Source: Sinorhizobium sojae CCBAU 05684 (GTDB lineage: Bacteria; Pseudomonadota; Alphaproteobacteria; Rhizobiales; Rhizobiaceae). From it: 64,000 nt of DNA. How positions within the stretch are numbered: the first letter of the stretch is position 1; every line of letters starts with the position of its first letter. The DNA lies in contig NZ_CP023067.1 of NCBI RefSeq assembly GCF_002288525.1, positions 992,001 to 1,056,000 of the forward strand, read 5' to 3'. Shown here piece by piece: positions 39,183 through 49,401 of this stretch. The translations under genes and the position numbers were made by a program. Below the pieces are notes generated by a model. It did not search any database. It saw only the letters and a program-made list of their open reading frames with translations, and had not been told where the DNA came from.

Positions 39183-41999
39183 ATGGAAAGAGGAGTTTCG
39201 ATATTCATCGATCCGTCCGGCGCGCAGACCGGCGGCCGCGTCGTCAAGCGGGAACTGAAGGAGATCGGCGACGCGGCGATCGGCGCGCAGAAGATGACCG
39301 ATCAACTGACGCGCGCCCAGCAGGAAATGGCCAAGTCGGCCCAGGCATCGGCGCAGGCTCTCACCCAGCAACAGGACGCGCTTCGGGCCAAGTTCAACCC
39401 GACCTTCGCCGTGCTCCAGCGCTACAAGCAGGTGCAGGACGAGATCCGCATGGCGCATCGTGTCGGGGCACTGTCTGCCAATGAGATGGCGAACGCGCTG
39501 TCTCGCGAGCGGCAGGCGGCGCTTGCCAATGTCGCAGCGCTCAAGTCGCACACCGTCGCCATCCATGCGAACAATGCGGCAATGCGCATGGCTTCCTTCC
39601 AGCGCACGAACCTGATCTTCCAGTTGAACGATATCGCGGTTTCGCTCGCCTCCGGCATGAATCCGCTGATGGTCTTTGCGCAGCAGGGCAGCCAGATCAG
39701 CCAGATCTATGCCGGGCAGGGCGGGGTAGCGGCTGCACTCCGCGAGACGGCGGACATGGCCGGTCGCGCTGCATCCCGTTTCGGCCGCTGGGGCGCCGTG
39801 CTTGCGCCTGTCGCTCTCGGGCTTGGTCATATCAAGAGCGAGGCTGAAGCCGCTCTACGGTCCTCTGTGACCTGGGGTGAGGTGATGACCGCGACCTTCC
39901 AGACGATATGGGAAGGATTGCAGAACACCTTCGGGCCGGCGGTCTCCACGCTGCTCGACCCGCTGTTCTATGCCTTCGAAAAGCTCTCTTCGGCGGCCGT
40001 CGACGTGGGCGAATTGGTGATCAACTCCTTCCGGGCGGCCTACGAGGACGTCAAGTTCATCTGGAACCAGTTCCCGAACATGATGGGCGCTGCCTTTGTC
40101 GGCGCTGTGAACTTTGCCATTCGCGAGCTCAACAGCTTGATCAAGAGGAACGCCGACGCGGTCGATCAGATCATAGCAGCGTTCAATCGCATCCCCGGCG
40201 TGGATATCCCCACCATAGGTGCCTCTGACCAGACCATCCCGGAACAGCGCAACCCCTATGCGGAGGAACTGGCGCGCGCCGCACAGCAGCGCAATGCCGA
40301 TATCGAATCCATCATGACGAGCACGCCCTTGCGCGACTTCGGCTCTGACGTCGTTGATCGCATCGGAACCAACCGCGCGCAGTCCCGCCTTGCCGATCTG
40401 GCTAATATGGACTTTTCGCGGTCCATCCAAGGCGCTACCGGTCTCAGCCAGGCAGTCGGAGGAATTGCGACGGCAGCACAGCAGGCGCGTTCCACCGTCA
40501 TCGACGTCAACCAGCAGATGATGGACGCGCGCCGCGCCACGCTCGCGGGGTTCGAGCAGTCTGGAAACCAGCTTCGTTCCATGAAGTCGGAACTGAAGGA
40601 CATCCAGGCAACGCTTGCCGCTGCGGCTCAGACGCCGGTGGCGGACGTGTTCGGACGGGACATCAACGGGGCCTCCAGTGCCATCGAAGCGGCTGCTTCC
40701 TCTATACAGAAGGTGTTCAACGCCCTCGATAGCGGCACCATGACGGCAAGGACGGCGCACGAAAGCCTTGAACTGATCCGGCAAAGCCTTCACCAGCTTG
40801 GCGGCAACACCGCGTCCGTCGACGCTTTCATCAACGCCCTGATCAACGGCAACATGCGCGCCCGCGATCTGGAGTCGGCGGTCAAGTCGCTCTCCAACTC
40901 CATTCAGAACATCCCGGACAAGCTGATCCGCATCGGCATCCAGCAATACACCGTTCCTTCGGCCAACGGCGGTACGGCCAATGTCAATGTCATCGGCGGC
41001 AACGCCGATTTCTCCTATTCGCAGTATCAGGTCGGCGGCGGCAAGACCGTCGGCGTGTCGGCCGGCAACGGCTCCTATGGCGGCCAGAGCGGCTATTACT
41101 ACGACTCGCCCTACGACATGCAGACGCTCCAGCAGATGGGCCGTCTCAGCGGCACCCGCGCGGCCGGCGGTCCGGTATCGGCGGGCGGCACCTATCTCGT
41201 CGGCGAAAATGGCCCGGAGCTGCTCACCATGTCCGGGGCCGGGAACGTCACCGACACGAACTCGACGGCGGCGATCCTCTCCGGCGGCCGTGACACGCTC
41301 TCGCTGATCGAGGACCATCTCTACAACGTCGTCCAGGAGCTCCGCATCCACACGAACTATTGGGAGACGGCGGAAAGCGAATTCTCCGAAATGGTCGCTT
41401 GCCTCAAGTCGCTCAAGTCGGCTGTCTCCAGCGGTGGCGGATCCTATTCGGGCGGTTCGTCCTATTCTCGTGGATCGTCACGGGGTTCCTATGGCGGTTC
41501 GTCCGGTTCGTCGGGCGGACAAAGCCATCTCGACCCGTATTCGCCCTACTATTTCAATGCTGCGCGCAATTTCGCCGGCACGGGCGGGGGCCGGTACGAT
41601 CCGGTCGCGGATGCGATGCTCAACGGCAATGTCGGCGCCCTTGCTGGCGTTGGCCAGGGGCCCGGGTATTTCGGCGGCGCCTATCTCAGCAGCATCAATA
41701 TCGGGGGCGCCGGTTCCTCTCCGACCTTGCTCGATCGCCTCAAGCGGCAAGTCGGCTTCGCCAACAACGGCCAGATCATGCCGGGCGAAGACCAGAAGGT
41801 CGAGTTCTTCAAGCGCAACAAGGAACGGGTGATCATCGTCGATGACAACCGGGTGTCGGATCAGCGCGGCGCGCAGCCGGCGAAGAGCGACCGGCCGATC
41901 CAAATCATCAATAACTTCAATGGCGGCAACATCGGCGACGCCAGATCCCGCCAAGCGATGGAAGACCAGTTCCGCCGCGCCGTGCAGCAGGTGAAGTAA
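39183..41999 (+). CDS. Tail tape measure protein
   Basis: 938 residues, the second longest gene of the phage. N-terminal coiled-coil (KRELKEIGDAAIGAQKMTDQ), a central hydrophobic part (MNPLMVFAQQGSQISQIYAG), long helical repeats, and a Gly/Ser-rich C-terminal stretch (about 740-790). Its length sets tail length; by the usual about 0.15 nm per residue a tail near 140 nm is expected. Confidence 0.93.
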   Translation: MERGVSIFIDPSGAQTGGRVVKRELKEIGDAAIGAQKMTDQLTRAQQEMAKSAQASAQALTQQQDALRAKFNPTFAVLQRYKQVQDEIRMAHRVGALSANEMANALSRERQAALANVAALKSHTVAIHANNAAMRMASFQRTNLIFQLNDIAVSLASGMNPLMVFAQQGSQISQIYAGQGGVAAALRETADMAGRAASRFGRWGAVLAPVALGLGHIKSEAEAALRSSVTWGEVMTATFQTIWEGLQNTFGPAVSTLLDPLFYAFEKLSSAAVDVGELVINSFRAAYEDVKFIWNQFPNMMGAAFVGAVNFAIRELNSLIKRNADAVDQIIAAFNRIPGVDIPTIGASDQTIPEQRNPYAEELARAAQQRNADIESIMTSTPLRDFGSDVVDRIGTNRAQSRLADLANMDFSRSIQGATGLSQAVGGIATAAQQARSTVIDVNQQMMDARRATLAGFEQSGNQLRSMKSELKDIQATLAAAAQTPVADVFGRDINGASSAIEAAASSIQKVFNALDSGTMTARTAHESLELIRQSLHQLGGNTASVDAFINALINGNMRARDLESAVKSLSNSIQNIPDKLIRIGIQQYTVPSANGGTANVNVIGGNADFSYSQYQVGGGKTVGVSAGNGSYGGQSGYYYDSPYDMQTLQQMGRLSGTRAAGGPVSAGGTYLVGENGPELLTMSGAGNVTDTNSTAAILSGGRDTLSLIEDHLYNVVQELRIHTNYWETAESEFSEMVACLKSLKSAVSSGGGSYSGGSSYSRGSSRGSYGGSSGSSGGQSHLDPYSPYYFNAARNFAGTGGGRYDPVADAMLNGNVGALAGVGQGPGYFGGAYLSSINIGGAGSSPTLLDRLKRQVGFANNGQIMPGEDQKVEFFKRNKERVIIVDDNRVSDQRGAQPAKSDRPIQIINNFNGGNIGDARSRQAMEDQFRRAVQQVK

Positions 42000-42002
42000 G
42001 CT

Positions 42003-42635
42003 ATGGTCGATCATTCCACCGCGATCCTCTCCGACAATCTGGCGGTCGGCTACACCTCGGGGCCGGAGTTCCTGACGGCGATCACGTCGGTTTCAGGCGG
42101 CTATGAACGTCGGAACGCGCGCAGGGCCAACCCCCGCTGGCGTTTTGACTTCTCCATTGCCGAGCTCAACGACGATGAAATCCGCGACATGCTCGACTTC
42201 TACATGGGCCGCCGCGGGCCGCTCTATTCGTGGCTCTTGAAAGACCCGTGGAATTTCGAGCTCGTCGACGAAACGGCGCTGATCGGCGGGACGGTGCTTG
42301 TCGCGGCCGGCGGCGAAACCACGGCCCAGGTCATCAAGCGCTATGACATCGGGGGGAACCCCTTTACCCGCACGATCAAGTACATCGCCTCGGGCACGCT
42401 CAAGGTCTATGTCGACGGCGTTCTTGATGGTAGCGCAACCCATACAGACGGACTCGTCACGCTCTCCGCTCCGCTCACCGCGGGACAGGTGGTGACGATC
42501 GGCACGGCTGCATCACCGACCGAATATTATTTCCCCGTCCGCTTCCGGAACGACTTCGCCGGCCTGCAGATGTCCTCGCAATCGGCCAATTACGGTTCCA
42601 TCCAGAGCTTTGACGCACAAGAGGTGCTGGAATGA
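42003..42635 (+). CDS. Distal tail protein (DUF2460, GTA-like)
   Basis: 210 residues. GPEFLTAITSVSGGYERRNA and MLDFYMGRRGPLYSWLLKDP are typical DUF2460 motifs of GTA and siphophage tail proteins. It is first of a three-gene baseplate set. Confidence 0.88.
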   Translation: MVDHSTAILSDNLAVGYTSGPEFLTAITSVSGGYERRNARRANPRWRFDFSIAELNDDEIRDMLDFYMGRRGPLYSWLLKDPWNFELVDETALIGGTVLVAAGGETTAQVIKRYDIGGNPFTRTIKYIASGTLKVYVDGVLDGSATHTDGLVTLSAPLTAGQVVTIGTAASPTEYYFPVRFRNDFAGLQMSSQSANYGSIQSFDAQEVLE

Positions 42636-43549
42636 GGAACGCCTCGGCCGCCCTCAAGAGCGCCGCTGCATCAACCGTGACGACGCTTGGCTGGCTGTGC
42701 CGGATCACGACCATCGACGGCGCGAATGTCTACCTGAACAATTTCGGCAAGAACGTCACCGTCGGCGGGAATGTCTACCTCGGCAATCCAGGCTTTGACA
42801 TTGGCAATATCCGGGTGACGGACGGCCGCGACCCGCCCTCGGTCGAATTGATCCTGCCAATCGACGACACGACGCCCATTCTCTTCGACGCCGCCGCACG
42901 GCGCAAGCTCGACCAGGCCCGCATCCGGCTTTACATCATAGATCATTCCTCCCTGGAAAACGTCGAGATTGGCTTTCAATGGTATGTCGGCGCCGTCGAT
43001 GCGCTGGACAGCCGACGGGCGACCTTGGACGTCAGAGCGGCAGAGCGCGCCCAACGCGAATTGATGCTGAAGTCGTTCAAGCCGGGCTGCCAATGGGATC
43101 TAGGGGAAACGGGCTGCGGCGTCGACGTCGCCGGCTCATGGCAGGACTCTGTCACCGTCGCGACCTATACCGACGCCTTCACCTTCACGATTTCCGGTGC
43201 GCGCGGCGCGGCGGTCGATGACTTCTTCGCCAATGGCGCAATCAAGTTCACGTCGGGCGAGAATGAGGGCTTTTCCTATGCCGTCCGACGTTGGGTGCAG
43301 TCCTCGTCCACGGTGAAGCTCTGGGAGCCTCTGCGGGCTCCTGTGGCGGCTTCTGATACCGCTCTGATCCATGCAGGGTGTGACAAGTCCGTCGGGGCCA
43401 ATGGCTGCGAGCGGTTCTCCAACATCGCCCGGCGCTTCGCCTTCGAGGATCTTCCGACCGGCGATCTGACCTTCAACGTCAAGCAACCGGCGCCCGCGCA
43501 GGAATCGAGCGGCGACAACGACAGCTATGTAAGGTGGGCTCAAGGCTAA
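42632..43549 (+). CDS. Baseplate hub protein (DUF2163 / phage BR0599)
   Basis: 305 residues. The DUF2163 body is followed by the BR0599 C-terminal domain (LIHAGCDKSVGANGCERFSN) with paired cysteines. GTA homologues carry an iron-sulfur cluster in this type of hub. It overlaps both neighbours by 1-4 bases. Confidence 0.88.
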   Translation: MRNASAALKSAAASTVTTLGWLCRITTIDGANVYLNNFGKNVTVGGNVYLGNPGFDIGNIRVTDGRDPPSVELILPIDDTTPILFDAAARRKLDQARIRLYIIDHSSLENVEIGFQWYVGAVDALDSRRATLDVRAAERAQRELMLKSFKPGCQWDLGETGCGVDVAGSWQDSVTVATYTDAFTFTISGARGAAVDDFFANGAIKFTSGENEGFSYAVRRWVQSSSTVKLWEPLRAPVAASDTALIHAGCDKSVGANGCERFSNIARRFAFEDLPTGDLTFNVKQPAPAQESSGDNDSYVRWAQG

Positions 43550-46500
43550 TGGCGTGGGGGATAGTCGGACAGAGCGGCGTAACGCCATATGGCCCGTTCT
43601 ATGGCATTGCGACGACCGAACCCGTTGTCACGTCTTCCGGCGGCACGTCGTCTGGAGAAATCGGCCTGCCGTCTCCGCTGGGCGACAAGATCCCGCAGGG
43701 CATCGGCACGTTCCCGGTCTACGGCAAGCTGATCGTCGACCCCGATCTGCTGGGCGGCGTCACGCAATCCGGCGACACGACCAAGGTCAATCTCGTTCTG
43801 GCGTTCTGCGAAACGTCCCTGGGCGGCACGGTGTCGCTGATCAACCTCAAGGCCAACGACAAGTACATCTATCGCACGGAGACGCCGACCAAGACCTTTC
43901 CCGGCACGATCCGCTTCTATGGCGGCGACCAGGCGGCGCTCGACACGTTGCTCGAGGACAACCTCGATAACCCGACCTATTGGCCGAAACTCGCCTATGC
44001 GGTGCTGGAAGGGTTTGATATCGCGCCCTATGGCAATCAGCTTCCGTCATTCCAGGCAGAGCTTTCGACCGGGGCAAGCTCGAGCGCGCTTTCCAGCGCA
44101 GAGGCAACGCTCAATTTCGGCGCGATCCATGATGGTTCCGGCGGCGATGAAAACGCCATAGACCGGGTCCGCAACCACTTCTACACGTCCGACCTCGATA
44201 ACTCGACGGGCGACGTCTACATCCTCACCATCGATATCCTGACCAATCAGGAGATCAACCGGGCCAAGGTCTCGTGGGCTGGCGGGACGACCGACTACAT
44301 CGGCTATTGGGTGTCTCTCGACGGCTCGGATTACATCGTCGGCGCCCTGATCGATGACGCGGACAACCTCTATAAACTCGCCCTCATCAACACGGTGACG
44401 GGCGTCGTTGATGAAGTCCTGGCCCCGCTCACCAAGACCGGCACGCCGTTTGAGCCGAATCCGATCCGGGCGCAACTGATCTCGAGCGGAGCGGCGACGA
44501 AGTATCTCGTCTATTCGGATGCAATCGGCACGGTCAGCGACGGCAATTGCCCGCTGATGGTCACAGTAGCCGACATCACCGCCGGCACGCTCACGAACAT
44601 CGTACACCAGTTCACAAACCCGGTTGCGGCGAGTGGGTCGGGTGAAATCAGGTCAACATGCCCCGGCCCATCCGTCGATGGCACGGCGATCATGTTTTTC
44701 GTTCCGTCCGACGCAGGCGGCGGCGAGGATAACAACGTCTGGAAAGCGGTCTTTTCTGAAGCCGGAATCGTCTCCGTTGCCATCGCCCATACCGGCACGG
44801 ATTGCCGAGACGTCGCCTACGATTGGACCGATGACACCATTGTCGTCTACGACGCCACCGGCGCGCTGAAGAAGATCGATAGCCTGGGGTCCACCCTCTA
44901 CACGGTCGCGACTGGCGTTACCGATCTCCGGATCAACTATTCGCATTACGAGACGGGCGGCCAGTTCAATTTCAAATGCCGGGACGGGTTCGCGGCCGGC
45001 TGCCGGGTCTTCGGCGATGGCGCGGTCTATCTGATCGACCTCTCCGACGGCTCCACGTCGTTCATCATCGACGATAGCGACTACATGAGCGGCTACGTCT
45101 ATTACGACCAGTCGAAGGGCTATCTGACCACGGACGCGGTGAACCTGACGTTCTCCGGCATGACGCGCTACACCCTGCCGCTCTCCACGGTTCCCGTCTT
45201 CGACCTGCAGACCGTTTACACGAAGCTGGCGGAGTACCGCGGCAAGTTCTCGTCCTCGGATCTGACCTTCACCAACTTCTCCGGGGGTGAGTGCTACGGC
45301 GTCGTCTATGAGAACGACACCACGCTCGACAATGCCGAGCAGGACGCCAACAACATCTTCGACGTCAAGATCGTCCCCTCCGACGGCAAGCGGAAATACA
45401 TCAAGGCCAAGCGCGACGGCTCCTTCGCCGTGGACGACACCCTTGCATCAACCGATATCGTCGAGCAGGCCGAATTCAACATCCGCAAGACCATGCTCTC
45501 GGACGAGCAATCGCTTGTCGGGGCCCGGATCTCCTACATCGACAAGAACGCCCGGTTCGAAAGGACGGAGCAGGAATACCGCCGGCCGGTCGGCATCTAC
45601 TCGGTCACCCGCTCCGATCGGGTCGAAGACGTCTCCACCAACTTCGTCCTGTCGTCCACCCAGGCGATGCAGGCCGTCACGACGAAGGTCTACCGCTCGA
45701 ATTTCGGGCTTGATCAGTATGCCTTCACGCTGGCACCGAGCAATTTCTACAACGAGCCCGCCGATATCGTGCAGTTCGATTTCGAAGGCTTCACCATCGT
45801 CGGCCAGATCAACGAGGCGAACCTTTCCGGAGAACTGTTCACCCAGGACGTGGTTGTCACCCAATACGTGCAGGCGATCGATGCGGACTTCACCGGCGTC
45901 GACCTCAACCTGTCGGACATTACCGACCCGTCATGGCTGACGCGGTTTCTGTATCTCGACGCGCCGCTTTTGAGCCTGGGCGATGACCTCGGGGGAACAG
46001 CGGTTCGGCAATATGCAATGCTGTCCGGCTATGGGTATGGCACATTCCAGGGCGCCACACTGTACCGCTCGTACGATGGAAGCTCATACGGGGTGCTGAC
46101 CTCCCGCTATGGCGTCTCGCCCGTCGTTGGGCGTCTGGAGGCGATTACGGGTAGCCCTGTGGTTAATCCGGGCACGGACACCGCGTCGAGCCTCACGGTC
46201 GCGGTCATCTCGGGCGATACGGCCGACCTCGCCAGCATTACACAGGCCGAGCTCTACACCGGTCAGAACAAGGCGCTGGTCGGCAAGCCTGGGCGGTGGG
46301 TGATCATCTATTTCCAGACTGTTTCCGTCACCGACAAGACCGCGACGATTTCCAACATCATCTGGTCGGCTCCGCACTATCAGACGTTCTTGGATGACCT
46401 GACGGCCGGGGATTATTTCGTCCTTCTCCAGCCCGGTCACCATGTCCGGTTCGCGGGCGAGGCCGGGCGGCTCGGCGATAGCGTCTTCTACAAGGCGGCG

Positions 46501-46896
46501 TCGGATGCCTTCAACATCTCGCAGGTTCCGACCGAGTCGCATACCCTCGTCGGGCGGGCGGAAATGCCGTTCCCAGCCACGAACCTCACGGCGTCAATCG
46601 TCGGATCAGACATTGCGCTCGGCTGGGATTGGCGCTCAAGGCTCAACCCGATCGCCATTCTGACCGGGCCGGCCGATACGGTTCATGGAGAATCCAGCCT
46701 GTCCTTCGAGATCGACATCATGGACGGCTCGACGGTGAAGCGCACGCTGACCGCAACGACCAACGAAAAGACCTATCTCGCCGCGGACATCTCTTCGGAT
46801 TGGGGCTCAATGCCGGCCGATATCACCTTCCGCGTCTACCAGATCAGCGCGCTCGTCGGGCGCGGCTATGTCGCTGAAGATACCATAACCCTCTAG
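43549..46896 (+). CDS. Tip-attachment / central tail protein
   Basis: 1115 residues from the ATG at 43549 (TAATG overlap). It begins MAWGIVGQSGVTPYGPFYG and contains a GTA gp15/J-like core (residues about 560-800: YRGKFSSSDLTFTNFSGG ... RRPVGIYSVTRSDRVEDV ... NEPADIVQFDFEGF). Beta-rich domains and a fibronectin-like end (ATNLTASIVGSDIALGWDW) follow. It forms the tail tip that meets the host surface. Confidence 0.85.
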   Translation: MAWGIVGQSGVTPYGPFYGIATTEPVVTSSGGTSSGEIGLPSPLGDKIPQGIGTFPVYGKLIVDPDLLGGVTQSGDTTKVNLVLAFCETSLGGTVSLINLKANDKYIYRTETPTKTFPGTIRFYGGDQAALDTLLEDNLDNPTYWPKLAYAVLEGFDIAPYGNQLPSFQAELSTGASSSALSSAEATLNFGAIHDGSGGDENAIDRVRNHFYTSDLDNSTGDVYILTIDILTNQEINRAKVSWAGGTTDYIGYWVSLDGSDYIVGALIDDADNLYKLALINTVTGVVDEVLAPLTKTGTPFEPNPIRAQLISSGAATKYLVYSDAIGTVSDGNCPLMVTVADITAGTLTNIVHQFTNPVAASGSGEIRSTCPGPSVDGTAIMFFVPSDAGGGEDNNVWKAVFSEAGIVSVAIAHTGTDCRDVAYDWTDDTIVVYDATGALKKIDSLGSTLYTVATGVTDLRINYSHYETGGQFNFKCRDGFAAGCRVFGDGAVYLIDLSDGSTSFIIDDSDYMSGYVYYDQSKGYLTTDAVNLTFSGMTRYTLPLSTVPVFDLQTVYTKLAEYRGKFSSSDLTFTNFSGGECYGVVYENDTTLDNAEQDANNIFDVKIVPSDGKRKYIKAKRDGSFAVDDTLASTDIVEQAEFNIRKTMLSDEQSLVGARISYIDKNARFERTEQEYRRPVGIYSVTRSDRVEDVSTNFVLSSTQAMQAVTTKVYRSNFGLDQYAFTLAPSNFYNEPADIVQFDFEGFTIVGQINEANLSGELFTQDVVVTQYVQAIDADFTGVDLNLSDITDPSWLTRFLYLDAPLLSLGDDLGGTAVRQYAMLSGYGYGTFQGATLYRSYDGSSYGVLTSRYGVSPVVGRLEAITGSPVVNPGTDTASSLTVAVISGDTADLASITQAELYTGQNKALVGKPGRWVIIYFQTVSVTDKTATISNIIWSAPHYQTFLDDLTAGDYFVLLQPGHHVRFAGEAGRLGDSVFYKAASDAFNISQVPTESHTLVGRAEMPFPATNLTASIVGSDIALGWDWRSRLNPIAILTGPADTVHGESSLSFEIDIMDGSTVKRTLTATTNEKTYLAADISSDWGSMPADITFRVYQISALVGRGYVAEDTITL

Positions 46897-46904
46897 GGGC
46901 ACCC

Positions 46905-47657
46905 ATGACGAACAACACTGGACGCACCCCGGTTGCCGCCAACCAGGGGTCAGGGGTCTTTGACGACCTTGAGGACAACCTCGGGCGGCTCGACGCGAAA
47001 CTGACGGAAGCCCTGACGGTTTCCGTTGACAGCACGTCGGAAAGCCTGACGTCGGCACAGATGCAGGCCAATGCCTGCTTCATCCTCAACACCGGTTCCC
47101 CGGCTCCTGGCGGCCCGGTAACGCTCACGGTCGCCGCGGTCGAGATCGGCCGCTTCACCGTCGTCAACAACACCAGCCAGACGGTCACGGTGACCATTTC
47201 CGGGCAGGTGGTAACAGCGCCGACCGTCGCCAGCGGATCGACGCAAACCTTCATCTCGGACGGTGTCAATGTCCGGGCGGCGGTCTCGGCTCCGAGCACG
47301 GGAACGGCGTTCGAACTCGTCGTCGCTGCTTCCGACGAGACAACGACGCTCACCACCGGCACGGCAAAGGTCACGTTTCGCATGCCGCGGGCGGTCACGC
47401 TTACGGCGGTTCGGGCATCGCTCACGACGGCTTCATCTTCCGGTGTCGTGACCGTCGACATCAACGAGGGCGGCGTTTCGATCCTCTCCACGGCAATCAC
47501 CATCGACGCGAACGAGAAGACATCGACCACGGCGGCGACGCCTCCCGTCATCTCCGACTCCTCACTCGCAGACGACGCAGAAATGACCATCGACATCGAC
47601 ACGGCAGGGACAGGGGCCAAGGGGCTCAAGGTCGCGCTGATCGGAACAAGGAGCTAA
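46905..47657 (+). CDS. Tail fibre-like structural protein
   Basis: 250 residues. The C-terminal 130 residues (FELVVAASDETTTLTTGTAK ... PPVISDSSLADDAEMTIDID) are a module found in many phage structural proteins next to receptor-binding genes. Beta-rich and threonine-rich. Confidence 0.75.
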   Translation: MTNNTGRTPVAANQGSGVFDDLEDNLGRLDAKLTEALTVSVDSTSESLTSAQMQANACFILNTGSPAPGGPVTLTVAAVEIGRFTVVNNTSQTVTVTISGQVVTAPTVASGSTQTFISDGVNVRAAVSAPSTGTAFELVVAASDETTTLTTGTAKVTFRMPRAVTLTAVRASLTTASSSGVVTVDINEGGVSILSTAITIDANEKTSTTAATPPVISDSSLADDAEMTIDIDTAGTGAKGLKVALIGTRS

Positions 47658-47661
47658 AACA

Positions 47662-48081
47662 TTGGCGGCTTTCAACAAAATCAACGCTTTCGTCGAGAAC
47701 CTGGCGGAGAAGGTGCACAACCTTGGGGCGGACCAACTTGTCGTGGCCCTGACGGCGGCGGCAAATGCGCCGGTTGCGACCAACAGCGTCTTGGCCGATC
47801 TCACGCAGATCAGCTACACGAACCTGTCATCGCGCAACGTCACGACCTCGTCGTCGTCACAGACGTCCGGCACTTACAGCCTTGTGCTCGCCGACCTGAC
47901 GCTGACGGCGTCCGGCGGCTCTGTCGGGCCGTTCCGGTACATCGCGCTCTACAACGACACGCCGACGTCGCCGGCAGACCCGCTTATCGGCTGGTACGAC
48001 TATGGCTCCGACCTGACGCTTGCCGACGGCGAAAGCCTCACCATCGACTTCAGTGCAAGCGGCGCGATCACGATCGCCTAA
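47662..48081 (+). CDS. Small tail/fibre protein
   Basis: 139 residues from a TTG start with ACAAGGAGC upstream. N-terminal helix NKINAFVENLAEKVHNLGAD followed by beta-rich sequence (YIALYNDTPTSPADPLIGWY). Likely part of the fibre or its attachment. Confidence 0.7.
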   Translation: MAAFNKINAFVENLAEKVHNLGADQLVVALTAAANAPVATNSVLADLTQISYTNLSSRNVTTSSSSQTSGTYSLVLADLTLTASGGSVGPFRYIALYNDTPTSPADPLIGWYDYGSDLTLADGESLTIDFSASGAITIA

Positions 48082-48092
48082 GCGGAGCATTC

Positions 48093-49223
48093 ATGAGCTT
48101 CCTCATCAACCCGTTCGTCTATCTGTCGGCCGGCGCGACGCTGACGGCAGAGGCCGGCACGTTCACCCTGACCGGTGTTAATGCGGGCCTGTTGCGCGCC
48201 TTGCGCATGGAGGCGGCTGCCGGCGCCTTCACGCTGACGGGTAACGACGCGGATATCTCGACCGGCTATCCCGATCTCGTAGCGGAGACCGGGACATTCA
48301 CCATCACGGGCAATGCCGCTGCGCTCACACGGGCGCTGCGCATGGAAGCAAGCGCCGGGGCGTTCTCGCTTACCGGCAACGTGGCAGGTCTCAGTAAGAC
48401 CCTCACCGTCCTTGCAGAGGGCGGGTCGTTCACGCTGACTGGCGTCGACGCGGCGTTCAAACGGGCGCTCGCCATGGCGGCGGCACAGGGCTCATTCACG
48501 CTAACGGGGAACGCGGCGACGCTAACTTATGGCGCGACAGACCCGAACTTCTCAAGCGTCGTTCTTCTGTGCGGCTTTGACGGTACGGACGGGGCGACCA
48601 CATCAACGGACGACAGCAACTCCGCCCACACGCTCACCTTCGTAGGCAACGCGCAACTCGACACGGCGCAGCAGAAGTTCGGCGGGTCCAGTCTGTTGCT
48701 TGATGGGACTGGCGATATAGTCACTTGCGCGGCAAGTACCGACTGGGACTTCGGAAGTTCCCCCTTCACCATCGAAATGTTTGCTCGTTTCAACACGATC
48801 ACATCCACAAGTAGGTCGGTTCTCGGCAGTTCTGGATCTAACGCAGCCAGCTTTGTGATGGGCATCAATGCTGGGCTGAGTAATTTCCAATTCGCATTCA
48901 GCTCGAATGGGGGATCGTCCTTCAACGAGATCATCACATCGTCCGGAGTCACTGCGGCGACCGGCCAGTGGTATCACCTCTGCGTCGATCGCGACGGCTC
49001 GAACAAGATCCGACTCTATATCGACGGCGTCATGCGCGGCAGCCTGACCACAGCCAACGCCATCAACTACGAAAGCACGGCTCTAGCGATCGGTGCGACT
49101 GACGGCACCGGGTCTTCAGACATGGATGGCTGGTTAGACGAGGTCCGCATTACCAAGGGCGTGGCGCGGTATGCATCCGATTCCGGCTTCACGGTTCCGA
49201 CGTCCGCCTATCCACGGTCATAA
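48093..49223 (+). CDS. Tail fibre with six short repeats and a LamG-like domain
   Basis: 376 residues. The first 150 residues contain six copies of a motif near G-(T/A/S)-F-(T/S)-(L/I)-T-G-(N/V), spaced about 20-23 residues apart. Residues about 150-370 form a concanavalin/LamG-like domain (DGTGDIVTCAASTDWDFGSS ... PFTIEMFARF ... GWLDEVRITKG) that usually binds glycans. It is the probable receptor-binding protein. Confidence 0.82.
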   Translation: MSFLINPFVYLSAGATLTAEAGTFTLTGVNAGLLRALRMEAAAGAFTLTGNDADISTGYPDLVAETGTFTITGNAAALTRALRMEASAGAFSLTGNVAGLSKTLTVLAEGGSFTLTGVDAAFKRALAMAAAQGSFTLTGNAATLTYGATDPNFSSVVLLCGFDGTDGATTSTDDSNSAHTLTFVGNAQLDTAQQKFGGSSLLLDGTGDIVTCAASTDWDFGSSPFTIEMFARFNTITSTSRSVLGSSGSNAASFVMGINAGLSNFQFAFSSNGGSSFNEIITSSGVTAATGQWYHLCVDRDGSNKIRLYIDGVMRGSLTTANAINYESTALAIGATDGTGSSDMDGWLDEVRITKGVARYASDSGFTVPTSAYPRS

Positions 49224-49239
49224 GAAATGCCGCGTTGAC

Positions 49240-49395
49240 CTAGTTGTGGGGCAGCACCGAAAAATACGAGAGGTCGAGCGACGAGCCCGAAACGACCAGG
49301 GCCGCCAAGCCGGAAACGATTATGGCGGTCAGCACTAACCACTCGACACCGGTAATGTCGGCTTTGCGCTTAGGCGGACGATATTCGGTGGGCAT
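49240..49395 (-). CDS. 51-residue membrane protein of the lipid cassette
   Basis: It begins MPTEYRPPKRKADITG and has one hydrophobic helix (residues about 19-39). The start is 6 bases downstream of the ICMT-like stop, so it is the last gene of the leftward cassette. Its stop lies 16 bases from the convergent tail fibre stop. Confidence 0.68.
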   Translation of the reverse strand: MPTEYRPPKRKADITGVEWLVLTAIIVSGLAALVVSGSSLDLSYFSVLPHN

Positions 49396-49401
49396 CGCTC
49401 T

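Noticed and set aside
39855-41351. 498-codon minus-strand frame opposite the tape measure
   Set aside because: Antisense shadow of the tape measure; no ribosome site and no family pattern.
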